64,000 nt of DNA. Source: GCA-020345945 sp964596985. Its GTDB lineage: Archaea; Thermoproteota; Bathyarchaeia; RBG-16-48-13; GCA-020345945. A program made the translations under genes and the position numbers. Under the pieces are notes generated by a model that worked only from the letters and a program-made list of their open reading frames with translations, had not been told where the DNA came from and made no database searches. The DNA lies in the NCBI GenBank assembly GCA_964596985.1, contig CAZQWG010000003.1, positions 1 through 64,000 of the forward strand. Reading direction: 5' to 3'. Position 1 is the first letter of the stretch; every line of letters begins with the position of its first letter. Of the stretch, positions 43,329 through 51,402 are shown piece after piece.

Positions 43329-43523
43329 CCCTCCCCCATGATCCAACGAAATATTGACGACCCGGGTTCGAACTTGTAGTCCCCTAAGAATCAGCATCTC
43401 GACGTCTGCCAGGCATAAATCTAGGATTCCTGTGATCTACAAGCAATCTACAGCCGTCCGATTGCTTGAAGTAACTGGAAAAAGAAGGTATGCGCACTTG
43501 CCGTACGACACGTGCGCCGGTTC

Positions 43524-44108
43524 TTACTCTTGTTCTGGTTTCTTCCGTATCTTCTGCACCAGAAGAATCACGCCCGACCCCAAGGCTACTAATGCTCCTA
43601 CCCCAGCCGCTCCGGCCCCAGCATACATATACGTGAAGTCGTATACAACCCCGGGTCCGGTCTCAGTCCAGTGCCGTATAGCCTCAAACTCCACATACTT
43701 CTTTATGTCGTCTCCTGCGTTGTCGAAGACCATGTTGTAGTCGCCATCTTCCGGGATCGTCACGTCAAAGGTAGCCCCGCTTGACCGTAATGCCTTGAAG
43801 AGAGCGTCGTAGGTTTCCCTATTCTTCCACTGGTCGTATGCGTCGTCGTCGAGTATCAGAAAGTCTATGTCGTTACCCCCTTTCACCGTGAATTTGCCGG
43901 CAATCCTGTCGCCCGCTTTCATGCTCCAAGCCATTATCCCCTTGAAGTTGTCGCTCTTGATTATCACCGTCCCCTTGTACAACGAGTCTGCATGTGGGTA
44001 CTCGACGGTCGTCTCGGTTGCCTGCGGTCCCTGGTAGAAGAGCACCCCGCCCGCCGCGATAAGGATAATCCCCACTATCAAGCCGTAGTGTGTTTTCTCT
44101 AGCTGCAA
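43524..44108 (-). CDS. Membrane-anchored GOLD/emp24-like beta-domain protein
   Basis: A 194-residue protein with an N-terminal helix (about 9-27), an external domain (about 30-150) and a C-terminal helix (about 160-185) ending in a basic tail. The external part, with GDRIAGKFTVKGGNDIDFLILDDDAYDQW and later GDYNMVFDN, resembles a GOLD-type beta sandwich, which in eukaryotes occurs in p24 cargo receptors. Function here is unknown. It starts at TTG 44108 with GTGAG upstream and is divergent from an MFS gene. Confidence 0.7.
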   Translation of the reverse strand: MQLEKTHYGLIVGIILIAAGGVLFYQGPQATETTVEYPHADSLYKGTVIIKSDNFKGIMAWSMKAGDRIAGKFTVKGGNDIDFLILDDDAYDQWKNRETYDALFKALRSSGATFDVTIPEDGDYNMVFDNAGDDIKKYVEFEAIRHWTETGPGVVYDFTYMYAGAGAAGVGALVALGSGVILLVQKIRKKPEQE

Positions 44109-44304
44109 CTTTTCTCACATCTCTGAACCCAGATCTATGCTTCGTATACTTTTCAGTTTTGCACATGCTGCTAGAAAGACCGACATCTCCTTATGTTCGT
44201 GTCTCGGAGACAGCGCTCTACAAAACAGTCAAATAGCTTGTTCGTACATCAACCTACCCACGCGCCGCGCTACTTGGTTCGAACGAAGAAACAGGGATGA
44301 CGAT

Positions 44305-45498
44305 GTGTCCGGCTCCAAAGGATTCTGGGCGTACACCGATCGTACGTTGATTCTGATCTTCCTGGTCACCTTCGCCATGTCGCTGGGTATGAACTCCTTC
44401 AACTCGATCTGGCCGCTGTATATCATGTCGCTCGGGGCGACCGTGTTTGAAGTCAGCTACGTCCTGTCCTTATCCGGGATGGTCGGGACAGTGCTTAGAT
44501 GTCCCTCTGGGATAATCTCGGACAAGATCGGTAGAAGAACAGTGATCCTCGCCAGTATCGTCCTAGCCGCGGTTCCCCCTCTTTTCTATGTGCGGGCAGT
44601 GAGCTGGAGTGAACTACTCCTCTGGGCATCCGTATACGGGTCCGCGTTCGCCTTTTTCATGCCGACCAGAAACGCGTGGATAGCAGATCTAGTGAAACCG
44701 GGAGAGAGAGCCAAAGCCTACAGTTTCCTGAACATGGCGTTCCCGATCGGAAGTATCGTAGGACCCATAATCGGGGGTATGATCGTCGATGGAATGGGGT
44801 GGGGAACGCTCTTCATCATGGTCACAGCGATCCATGGGCTATGCCTTCTACCGGTGACGGCTATCAGCGCTGCCAAGAAGACCGACGACAAGCTGTTGCC
44901 AGCGACAGAGGATACCGGTCCTCAGATTGGACAGACAAAGGAGCTCATGCTGTTGATCGTACTCCAGTTCCTCTTCGGATTCGGTCTTGGAACGGTAACG
45001 CCGATAATCCCTCTCTACCTAACCGAGAGATTCAACAGCACGGCAACCCAGATCGGGATCTTCACCTCGATCGGGTTTGGAGCCACCGCGGCGCTGGCTC
45101 AGATGCCCGGCGCCAGACTCGCAGACGAACTCGGAGAGGAGAAGCTGATTCTCTACTGTTGCTCTATCCTCCCCTTGACCTTCCTTCTCTGGCCCATCAG
45201 CGCAAGCTATCTGCACCTCTTGTTGCTGCGTATGGCTGGCACCGCAGCGTGGAGCATGACTTGGGCGTCTACAGCGTCAATGCTGATGGACGCAGTCCCT
45301 AGCTCTAGGAGAGGCTTGTTCTCAGGGCTGGCGCAGGCAAGCATAATGCTCGGGTTCACGGTCGGACCTGCGCTAGCCGGGATACTCTGGGAAGGAATAG
45401 GGCATCAAGTCCCGTTCTACGCCTCGTCCCTGATCTTCGCGATCGCAATACCGACAGCCTTACTGCTGGCAAGGTATAAGCGAAGTGACCATGCATAG
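44305..45498 (+). CDS. MFS transporter, paralog 1
   Basis: A 397-residue, 12-helix major facilitator transporter. The motif A region reads SGIISDKIGRRTVIL near residue 72 and the RNAWIADLVKPGERAKAYSF block near 122 is shared almost word for word with the MFS gene at 56621-57832. An upstream ATG at 44137 would add 56 residues not seen in the paralog; GTG 44305 behind a GGGATG site matches the paralog's MS start. The substrate is unknown; a drug or sugar exporter type is plausible. Confidence 0.85.
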   Translation: MSGSKGFWAYTDRTLILIFLVTFAMSLGMNSFNSIWPLYIMSLGATVFEVSYVLSLSGMVGTVLRCPSGIISDKIGRRTVILASIVLAAVPPLFYVRAVSWSELLLWASVYGSAFAFFMPTRNAWIADLVKPGERAKAYSFLNMAFPIGSIVGPIIGGMIVDGMGWGTLFIMVTAIHGLCLLPVTAISAAKKTDDKLLPATEDTGPQIGQTKELMLLIVLQFLFGFGLGTVTPIIPLYLTERFNSTATQIGIFTSIGFGATAALAQMPGARLADELGEEKLILYCCSILPLTFLLWPISASYLHLLLLRMAGTAAWSMTWASTASMLMDAVPSSRRGLFSGLAQASIMLGFTVGPALAGILWEGIGHQVPFYASSLIFAIAIPTALLLARYKRSDHA

Positions 45499-45660
45499 CC
45501 TATATTGAAGTAGGACGCTGATTCGAGAGAAGAACACGCCTTATACGACGTGGTCAAGGAAGTCGTAGACCGAAGGGTCAGGCTAGGTGGCAGGGATGAG
45601 TTCGAAGATCTACAGCAAGCAGCATTCTCTGGATACCCTTTGGTCAAGCTGGGAATTCGC

Positions 45661-46827
45661 ATGAGTGTGATACCCTATTTCTACTACTCGGTGTTTGTCA
45701 TCTCGATTCTCAGGTTGTCTATTCGATTGCTGCTCTCTTTGGGTTACAGCTTGAAGAGTCGAATTGTAGAATCCGAGTCTCTCCCAACGATCTCAATGAT
45801 TGTCCCGGCGTACAACGAAGAAGTAACTATCAAAGAATGTATCCGATCCCTGCTGGGTCTCGATTACCCTTCGTACGAGATAGTCGTGGTCGACGATGGG
45901 TCAACCGACGAAACCCTTGAAGAAGCCAGGGAATTCGAGGGTCTCGGAGTCAAGGTGGTTCATCAAGAGAATCGGGGGAAGGCGAACGCGCTGAACACCG
46001 GGGTCCTCTTATCCGAAGGCGAGTTGATAGTGACGGTGGACGCTGATACAAAACTGGACAGGGACTCGCTGAAGATATTGGCCAGCCGATTCAAGGCAGA
46101 CGAACGTCTTGGGGCCGTCGCCGGGAACGTCAAAGTCCAACCGGGTCCGGGTCTTCTGAATCTCCTGCAGGCAGCAGAATATACTACTGGAATCAACCTT
46201 GTCCGGAAGGCTGAGTCGATGCTCGGATGCGTCATGGTGGTGCCAGGGCCTATTGCAGCCCTCAAGAGGGCTGCCGTCGAGAGAGCCGGCTTTTTCTCCG
46301 ACGAGACCTTCGCCGAAGACTTCGACATAACCATGAAGATACTGAAAACAGGTTACAAGGTTGAGTACGAAGATAAGGCAATAGCCTACACATCAGCCCC
46401 GAAGAACCTTGAAGACCTGATGAAACAGAGGCGGAGATGGTACCGGGGCATGATCCAGGTACTAGACAAGAACAGAGACATGTACCTCAACCTAAAACAC
46501 GGTTACGCGGGGATGCTCGGTGTACCCAATCTATGGTTCGACACCGTGTCCTCGATCTTCAACGCGGCGCTGCTGCTCCTCGCATTGCTAACCGTTTTCG
46601 TCATCGGAAACACGTATACCCCGTTCCTCGGGCTTATCCTATACTTCGGCTTTGAAATGATCGTAGGGATACTTGCTATGTGCCTTGACCCAAGACCCGG
46701 ACCACGAGAGTTCTTAGCGGTTCCCCTTCTCCCATACTATAACGTACTCTTAGACGGGGTAAGAGTAATGACCTTTACCGAAGAAATGGTTGGTATATTA
46801 ATGGAATGGGAGAAGCCGAGAAGGTGA
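45661..46827 (+). CDS. Processive family 2 glycosyltransferase
   Basis: A 388-residue membrane-linked GT2 enzyme. An N-terminal helix is followed by the catalytic domain with MIVPAYNEE, VVVDDGSTDET, VDAD (DxD), EDFD and QRRRW, the D,D,D,QxxRW pattern of hyaluronan/cellulose synthase-like polymerases; three C-terminal helices follow. A longer form from GTG 45550 is possible, but ATG 45661 places the helix at the N-terminus as in the family. The next gene follows after four bases. It likely builds a surface polysaccharide. Confidence 0.88.
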   Translation: MSVIPYFYYSVFVISILRLSIRLLLSLGYSLKSRIVESESLPTISMIVPAYNEEVTIKECIRSLLGLDYPSYEIVVVDDGSTDETLEEAREFEGLGVKVVHQENRGKANALNTGVLLSEGELIVTVDADTKLDRDSLKILASRFKADERLGAVAGNVKVQPGPGLLNLLQAAEYTTGINLVRKAESMLGCVMVVPGPIAALKRAAVERAGFFSDETFAEDFDITMKILKTGYKVEYEDKAIAYTSAPKNLEDLMKQRRRWYRGMIQVLDKNRDMYLNLKHGYAGMLGVPNLWFDTVSSIFNAALLLLALLTVFVIGNTYTPFLGLILYFGFEMIVGILAMCLDPRPGPREFLAVPLLPYYNVLLDGVRVMTFTEEMVGILMEWEKPRR

Positions 46828-46831
46828 ATCC

Positions 46832-47428
46832 ATGATATCAGTTGACATCTCTGCCATAGGCATGGTCTTCACCCTGATACTCTTCATCATCTTCTTCTCA
46901 GCACTAGTCCTGTACATAGCCTTCAGAATAAAAGAGACGTTCCGCGAAGAAAAACGGACAGGGGCAATGGTAACGAAAATCCTGTTCCTGATCGGAATTC
47001 TGTTCCTCGCCGGGGGAGGCTTCTACTTCTTCGCCGAAACAATAAAACCCTCAGTAATCCTGACCCCCTCCACAGACAACGACGGTAAACCCCAGCTCAG
47101 CCTAAGCGTCTCCTACCCCTCAAGTGCGAGAAGAAACAGAGGGATCACAGTCAGCTTTGTGATAACCAACCCTACAGAATACACCGCTCACGAAGCAGTC
47201 ATCCAGACAAACCTGCTCCTTCAACAATTCAAGATAGAATCCTCAACACACGAGGTGGTGGGAAACACAATACAGGTCGGTGACATACCCCAGGGGACAG
47301 TAACTGTATCGCTTGAACTGATAACGCCGAACCAACCTACAGAGATCAACGACACCATAACCCTCACCTACCAAGAAGCAACCCAGCCAATAACCCAGGA
47401 CATCTCAATCTCAATCACACGCAGATAA
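46832..47428 (+). CDS. Membrane protein cotranscribed with the GT2 synthase
   Basis: A 198-residue protein with two N-terminal helices (about 11-32 and 48-68) and an external beta-rich domain (about 75-198) containing VSFVITNPTEYTAHEAVIQTNL, which resembles CARDB/NEW3-type adhesion-like repeats. It begins four bases after the glycosyltransferase stop codon, so it is probably an accessory of polysaccharide synthesis or export. I do not recognise the family. Confidence 0.75.
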   Translation: MISVDISAIGMVFTLILFIIFFSALVLYIAFRIKETFREEKRTGAMVTKILFLIGILFLAGGGFYFFAETIKPSVILTPSTDNDGKPQLSLSVSYPSSARRNRGITVSFVITNPTEYTAHEAVIQTNLLLQQFKIESSTHEVVGNTIQVGDIPQGTVTVSLELITPNQPTEINDTITLTYQEATQPITQDISISITRR

Positions 47429-47521
47429 CAGGTAATAATACTACATTGAACGCTTCAAGAACAAGCACACGAGACCATAACGAATTCAGCTACCCAACCA
47501 ACACGAAAACGTGAATGCAAA

Positions 47522-47998
47522 TTGAAGACGACAAAAGACGACTTAGATAGGAAACTCGCCAACAAGCCTGGGAGGCTATCGGAAGAAGCCTGGAAATCAC
47601 TCTTACTCTCGACCCCTATCCCCTGCGTAGACATAATCGTCGAGAAGCAGTCAATGATCCTTCTCGGATTCCGGGTCACAGCCCCCTACAGAAACGTATG
47701 GGCTCTCCCGGGAGGCAGAATACTGAAAAATGAACACCCGGAGGAAACAGTCAAGCGCATACTCGAAGAGATAAACGTCCAAGCCGAGATCAGACACCTC
47801 ACCGGGGTCTTCCCGAAGAGATTCCCGCAACACCCGCAGAAACGCTACGACATAGTACTATGCTACAAGACAGAATGGACCGCAGGAGAACCAGAACCCG
47901 ACGACGAACTTACAAGATTCAAATGGTGCCCCCCGAAAAACCTCCCCGCACCAACGGGCGGCAACTACCGAAAGATGATCCGAGAAGCCTACGGGTAG
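47522..47998 (+). CDS. Nudix hydrolase, GDP-mannose hydrolase-like
   Basis: A 158-residue Nudix protein. LPGGRILKNEHPEETVKRILEEINV is an altered Nudix box: the glycine-rich start and Glu-Glu pair remain, but one position is missing and the usual Arg-Glu and Gly are changed. The GGRxxKxE start resembles GDP-mannose mannosyl hydrolases, which also deviate from the standard box. A link with the glycosyltransferase upstream is plausible. It starts at TTG 47522. Confidence 0.78.
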   Translation: MKTTKDDLDRKLANKPGRLSEEAWKSLLLSTPIPCVDIIVEKQSMILLGFRVTAPYRNVWALPGGRILKNEHPEETVKRILEEINVQAEIRHLTGVFPKRFPQHPQKRYDIVLCYKTEWTAGEPEPDDELTRFKWCPPKNLPAPTGGNYRKMIREAYG

Positions 47999-48089
47999 AA
48001 TTCGTTTGTGTGTACTGGAATTTTTTTAGGAACGGTTATATTCTCAAGATTTTAATGCAGGCTACCTAGTTTCATCAGGGGCTGAATCA

Positions 48090-49286
48090 ATGTTACAGGT
48101 TACTGTATTTTTCATCGCCATGGCAGTCATCGTTTTCATAGGTTTCCTCGGTCAATTAATACTCAAGAAGACGGGGTTCCCCGATGTACTCTCGCTAATA
48201 CTCTTCGGGATAGCCCTTGGACCAGTTTTGGGGATCTTTCCTAGAGAGACAATGCTTCCATTTGCACCATATTTGGTGACTCTATCACTTATGATGGTCC
48301 TGTTCTACGGCGGTATGCAGATGAATCTAGGCAAAGTCTTTGGTCAAAGCGGGAGAGCATTCCTCCTATCGTTGACAAACCTTGCATTTGTAACCGTCGG
48401 GATCGCAATCTTCCTCAGATACTTCTTGAATTTGGGTTGGATACAGGCCTTGATGTTTGGACCAATGGTAACCGGTACAAGTGCCGCGGTTATAATCCCG
48501 CTCTCGGAGAGCCTTCAGCTAAGGCAGGAAACTTTCCATACAATATCCTTAGAGTCCGTCCTAGACTTCATCAACATTATTCTCTTCCTTGCGTTTGCTG
48601 AATTCTTGAAGAGGGGAGACTTGAACTTCAACGAGACAGCCAAAGACATAGCTGCCAGCTTCGGTGTGGGAATACTTATCGGCTTCGTGGTAGGTGTGAT
48701 CTGGCTTAGAACCCTGTACCACCTCAGACATGAGAGATACACGTATATGGCGACGTTAGGTGTGCTGGTTCTCACATTCACAGGGTCGGATTTCCTTGGC
48801 GGAAATGGGGCGCTCTCGGCACTTGTCCTCGGCCTTGTCATTGGTAACGATGCTCGAATATCCGCTTTCATAGGGATGGGTATCGATAGCGATCAGTTTT
48901 CCGAGTTGAAAACGCTTCTAATGCGTATACAGTCAGAACTTGCGTTTCTCGTCAGAGCTTTCTTCTTTATGTTTCTCGGATTAATCTATGATATATCGTT
49001 GACCGCGCTGGAGTCTAGCCTGAGATTAGGATTAGTCTTCTCAGCCATAATCATATTTATGCGCTACATTGCAGTAAGCCTGTCCGTCTTGGGAAGCCCT
49101 ATGTCAAAAGATAGGGTCCCTATGACGCTGCTTTGTGGTCAGGGGCTTGCACAAGCAACTATGAGCCTTCTTCCCTACCAGCTTGGGATCTCTAATCCTG
49201 AGTTATTCTCGACAACGGTAGTGACAGTGGTTCTTCTGACGAACATAATCACATCTATAGGCTCGATCATGATTTCCCGTTTTTAA
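48090..49286 (+). CDS. Cation/proton antiporter (CPA family)
   Basis: A 398-residue, 12-13-helix antiporter. MVTGTSAAVIIPL near residue 128 and SLESVLDFINIILFL near 152 correspond to the crossed-helix region of NhaP/Kef-like exchangers, but the usual ND or DD ion site reads LD-F-N, so the exchanged ion is uncertain. It exports Na+ or K+ against protons. A promoter-like GTTATATTCTC (about 48034-48044) precedes ATG 48090. Confidence 0.85.
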   Translation: MLQVTVFFIAMAVIVFIGFLGQLILKKTGFPDVLSLILFGIALGPVLGIFPRETMLPFAPYLVTLSLMMVLFYGGMQMNLGKVFGQSGRAFLLSLTNLAFVTVGIAIFLRYFLNLGWIQALMFGPMVTGTSAAVIIPLSESLQLRQETFHTISLESVLDFINIILFLAFAEFLKRGDLNFNETAKDIAASFGVGILIGFVVGVIWLRTLYHLRHERYTYMATLGVLVLTFTGSDFLGGNGALSALVLGLVIGNDARISAFIGMGIDSDQFSELKTLLMRIQSELAFLVRAFFFMFLGLIYDISLTALESSLRLGLVFSAIIIFMRYIAVSLSVLGSPMSKDRVPMTLLCGQGLAQATMSLLPYQLGISNPELFSTTVVTVVLLTNIITSIGSIMISRF

Positions 49287-49426
49287 AATAATCTTCAAGG
49301 AAAACGGCTATCTTACTGCTCAACACGAGCAACTGGATTCGACTAGGAGTTTTCGTGACGGGACGCCTAGACGGGTGGTGGACAAGTTTATGCAATGACC
49401 TTGTATACCATAGTGGCTTAGATCGG

Positions 49427-50212
49427 TTAAGGAAAGAATGAGAGTACCCATACTGGGATCGCCACGATTGTCCAGATCAGGGGATTCCATGAGAAGATTT
49501 TTCGGCCGTCCATCATCCCGAAGGGTAGGAGGTTGTAAGCAGCGAGCCAAAGGTTTACCCTGAAACCGTTTGAACCTAGAAGACCGAGGAGCCCCCCTAA
49601 TCTGGATACTGCGAGGAATATGAAGGCAACCAGGATGTTGACTACGGGTCCTGAAAGGGCGATCAACCCATTTATCTTCTTCTGGTCTCTGTAGCCAAAG
49701 CCGAAGAATCTATGAGTTATGTAGACCGCACCCGGGGACGCGAAGATCAACCGACCCCCTGATAACAAGGCAGAGACCAGGGCTATGACTAATCCGAGAG
49801 GCCAAAGCCTGAACCCCGCCTGGCAACCGTACCTGCGGGCCACATATCTATGTGCTAATTCATGACCTACAAAGCCGAAGCCGAGGGTAACCAAAGATAC
49901 CCCGAACAGCATTGGGAAGAGGGTTGGCGTAAATAGACCTCTAACAGAGAAGCAGAACCCTAAGACTATCCAGGCGATCAGTAGCTGTTTCAGCTCTGAC
50001 CCATCAAGAATCCTAGCCCTCAGAGATGAGATGGGGCTCCTTTCCTCGGTTGGGGTTTCACGTAGATTGAAGGGGGGAGCCCTAGCTAACACCAGGTTCG
50101 GGCAGGAATGGGCTTCAGGCAACCTGTGGTCTGCACAATAAGCCTCTCCACAATAGGTGCAGATAAAGGGTAGACCCACTATTTCTATGCCACACTTATT
50201 ACATCTCACCAT
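49427..50212 (-). CDS. AN1 zinc finger fused to M50 membrane metalloprotease
   Basis: A 261-residue protein. Residues 1-40 are an AN1-type zinc finger (CNKCG, CTYCG, YCADHRLPEAHSC) and the rest is a site-2-protease-like membrane domain with the zinc motif GHELAH near residue 115 and a later NLLPFGMMDG that supplies the Asp ligand (NPxPxxDG-type). It would cleave membrane proteins within the bilayer, with the AN1 finger as a binding module. ATG 50212; a CTTTTAAG TATA-like element lies about 30 bases upstream. Confidence 0.9.
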   Translation of the reverse strand: MVRCNKCGIEIVGLPFICTYCGEAYCADHRLPEAHSCPNLVLARAPPFNLRETPTEERSPISSLRARILDGSELKQLLIAWIVLGFCFSVRGLFTPTLFPMLFGVSLVTLGFGFVGHELAHRYVARRYGCQAGFRLWPLGLVIALVSALLSGGRLIFASPGAVYITHRFFGFGYRDQKKINGLIALSGPVVNILVAFIFLAVSRLGGLLGLLGSNGFRVNLWLAAYNLLPFGMMDGRKIFSWNPLIWTIVAIPVWVLSFFP

Positions 50213-50560
50213 CTAGAATGCCCCAAGATCCTTCCGACTTAAAAGGGACGCAACAATACCCGGCGTCCAAGCAGTCCTATCGGTCCTTTAAAACCATTCC
50301 CCGAAACTAGATACAATAAGGATTATCCAGCAGTCTATAATCCCCTCTGAACTCGACTATATGGTACTAAGCCGCCTCCTCGAATTCTGAATTTCAATAG
50401 GCCTCCGATCGTGAGCCTACCGCTTCAATAATGGTTTCTTATTGCCCCAGACCCTAATATCTACGAAAGCCAGTTCTGCAACTTCAAAGGTTCAAGTCCA
50501 TGTCAAGTAGTGCCTTGAAACAGAATTAACTCGAATAGGGATGGTATTCTCAGCGTAGAG
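50213..50560. other. Intergenic region without a recognised gene
   Basis: Apart from the TATA-like element of the AN1-M50 gene (about 50238-50246), no coding frame, RNA gene or repeat could be supported. Short tRNA-like traces (GGTTCAAGTCC near 50488) do not fold as a T-arm. Confidence 0.5.
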
Positions 50561-50602
50561 AGGGGTTAGGTTCGAGGAGAAGGTTCTCCTCATTCAACCC
50601 CT
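50561..50602 (-). terminator. Nested hairpin at the 3' end of the DUF2148 gene
   Basis: AGGGGTT (50561-50567) pairs with AACCCCT (50596-50602), and inside it GAGGAGAA (50574-50581) pairs with TTCTCCTC (50584-50591) around a two-base loop. The structure includes the DUF2148 stop codon on the minus strand. A terminator or RNA-stability element is likely; archaeal terminators seldom need hairpins, so another role is possible. Confidence 0.55.
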
Positions 50603-51166
50603 GTCGAAGTAGATGTTCTTCCCTTCTGAGGAGATCGGTATGCCCACTATAACATCGGCTGCCAATACGCCCAACGCCTTTGCCGCTACCCCCACGGAGT
50701 ACATTAAGCGGTTGTCGGCGTTAAGCTCAGAGGCAATCTTGGCGGCTGAGCCTAGAGCCACCCCCAGGTCTACCGCGTGCCAAACGCAGACGGGCCCTGT
50801 GAAGTCTTCTCCCTGCCGCTTCTCAGCCCTGGTGAACTCTGCGCATGTGTCGTAGCCACAAGCCCCGCAGTTAAGGGGGTTCTCGGGTCGCTTCGGGGTC
50901 GTCCCCCTAACCCCTACCAACAGGAGATAGGGTGACCGCCTAAGGTTATTCGCGTCCCTCTCAAAGAAGGCCAAGGGATTCGCCTTCCCCTTGTAGACCT
51001 TGACCATCTCGTCTGCTATGGCATCCTTCTCCTCGCCATTCACCACCGCTGTAACTATCTCGTCTACTCCACGGGTCTTAGGGGCTGTTCTGGCCGCTAC
51101 AGCCATCAGCTCTGCTATCTTGAGTAACCCTCCATCCTCTATGTCTTTTCCCTTCATGACCGGCAT
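50594..51166 (-). CDS. DUF2148 ferredoxin-like protein
   Basis: A 190-residue protein with an iron-sulfur cluster motif CGACGYDTC followed by a Cys in PVCVWHAVDLG (about residues 98-128), as in DUF2148 proteins of anaerobes. The function is unknown; a redox or metal-sensing role is inferred. ATG 51166 is chosen over TTG 51169 because GGAGG lies at better spacing. An inverted repeat TAGAAT-N6-ATTCTA (51196-51213) covers its TATA region. Confidence 0.82.
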   Translation of the reverse strand: MPVMKGKDIEDGGLLKIAELMAVAARTAPKTRGVDEIVTAVVNGEEKDAIADEMVKVYKGKANPLAFFERDANNLRRSPYLLLVGVRGTTPKRPENPLNCGACGYDTCAEFTRAEKRQGEDFTGPVCVWHAVDLGVALGSAAKIASELNADNRLMYSVGVAAKALGVLAADVIVGIPISSEGKNIYFDRG

Positions 51167-51195
51167 CAAGAAACCTCCATGTCAAATTCTCTTTG

Positions 51196-51213
51196 TAGAA
51201 TTTATTTATTCTA
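51196..51213. promoter_or_regulatory. Inverted repeat over the DUF2148 promoter
   Basis: TAGAAT-TTATTT-ATTCTA is a perfect 6-6-6 inverted repeat about 30 bases upstream of ATG 51166, overlapping an AATAAATAAATTC TATA-like element on the minus strand. It may be a repressor site or simply AT-rich promoter sequence. Confidence 0.4.
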
Positions 51214-51402
51214 TGCGATTTCTTAGATGACAATGTCTCCAGGTATCCTACTCCGCCGTCTAAGTACAACACGGATGCATGCACTACAACATAAGACTTG
51301 AACTGGTTAGAGGAATGAACACAGTGTTATCCCTGGAAGACTTATCATCTTCAACAGAAAGGAGAAGAATCTTAGACTACTTGATTGGGTGAGGACACTA
51401 TC

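Noticed and set aside
43355..43400. tRNA-like GGGTTCGAAC in the space after the S-component gene
   Set aside because: Neither strand gives paired T-arm stems around the TTCGAAC loop, and no acceptor or anticodon arm can be drawn.
50480..50505. Possible tRNA T-arm (GGTTCAAGTCC)
   Set aside because: Only two of five T-stem pairs form and no other arms are present.
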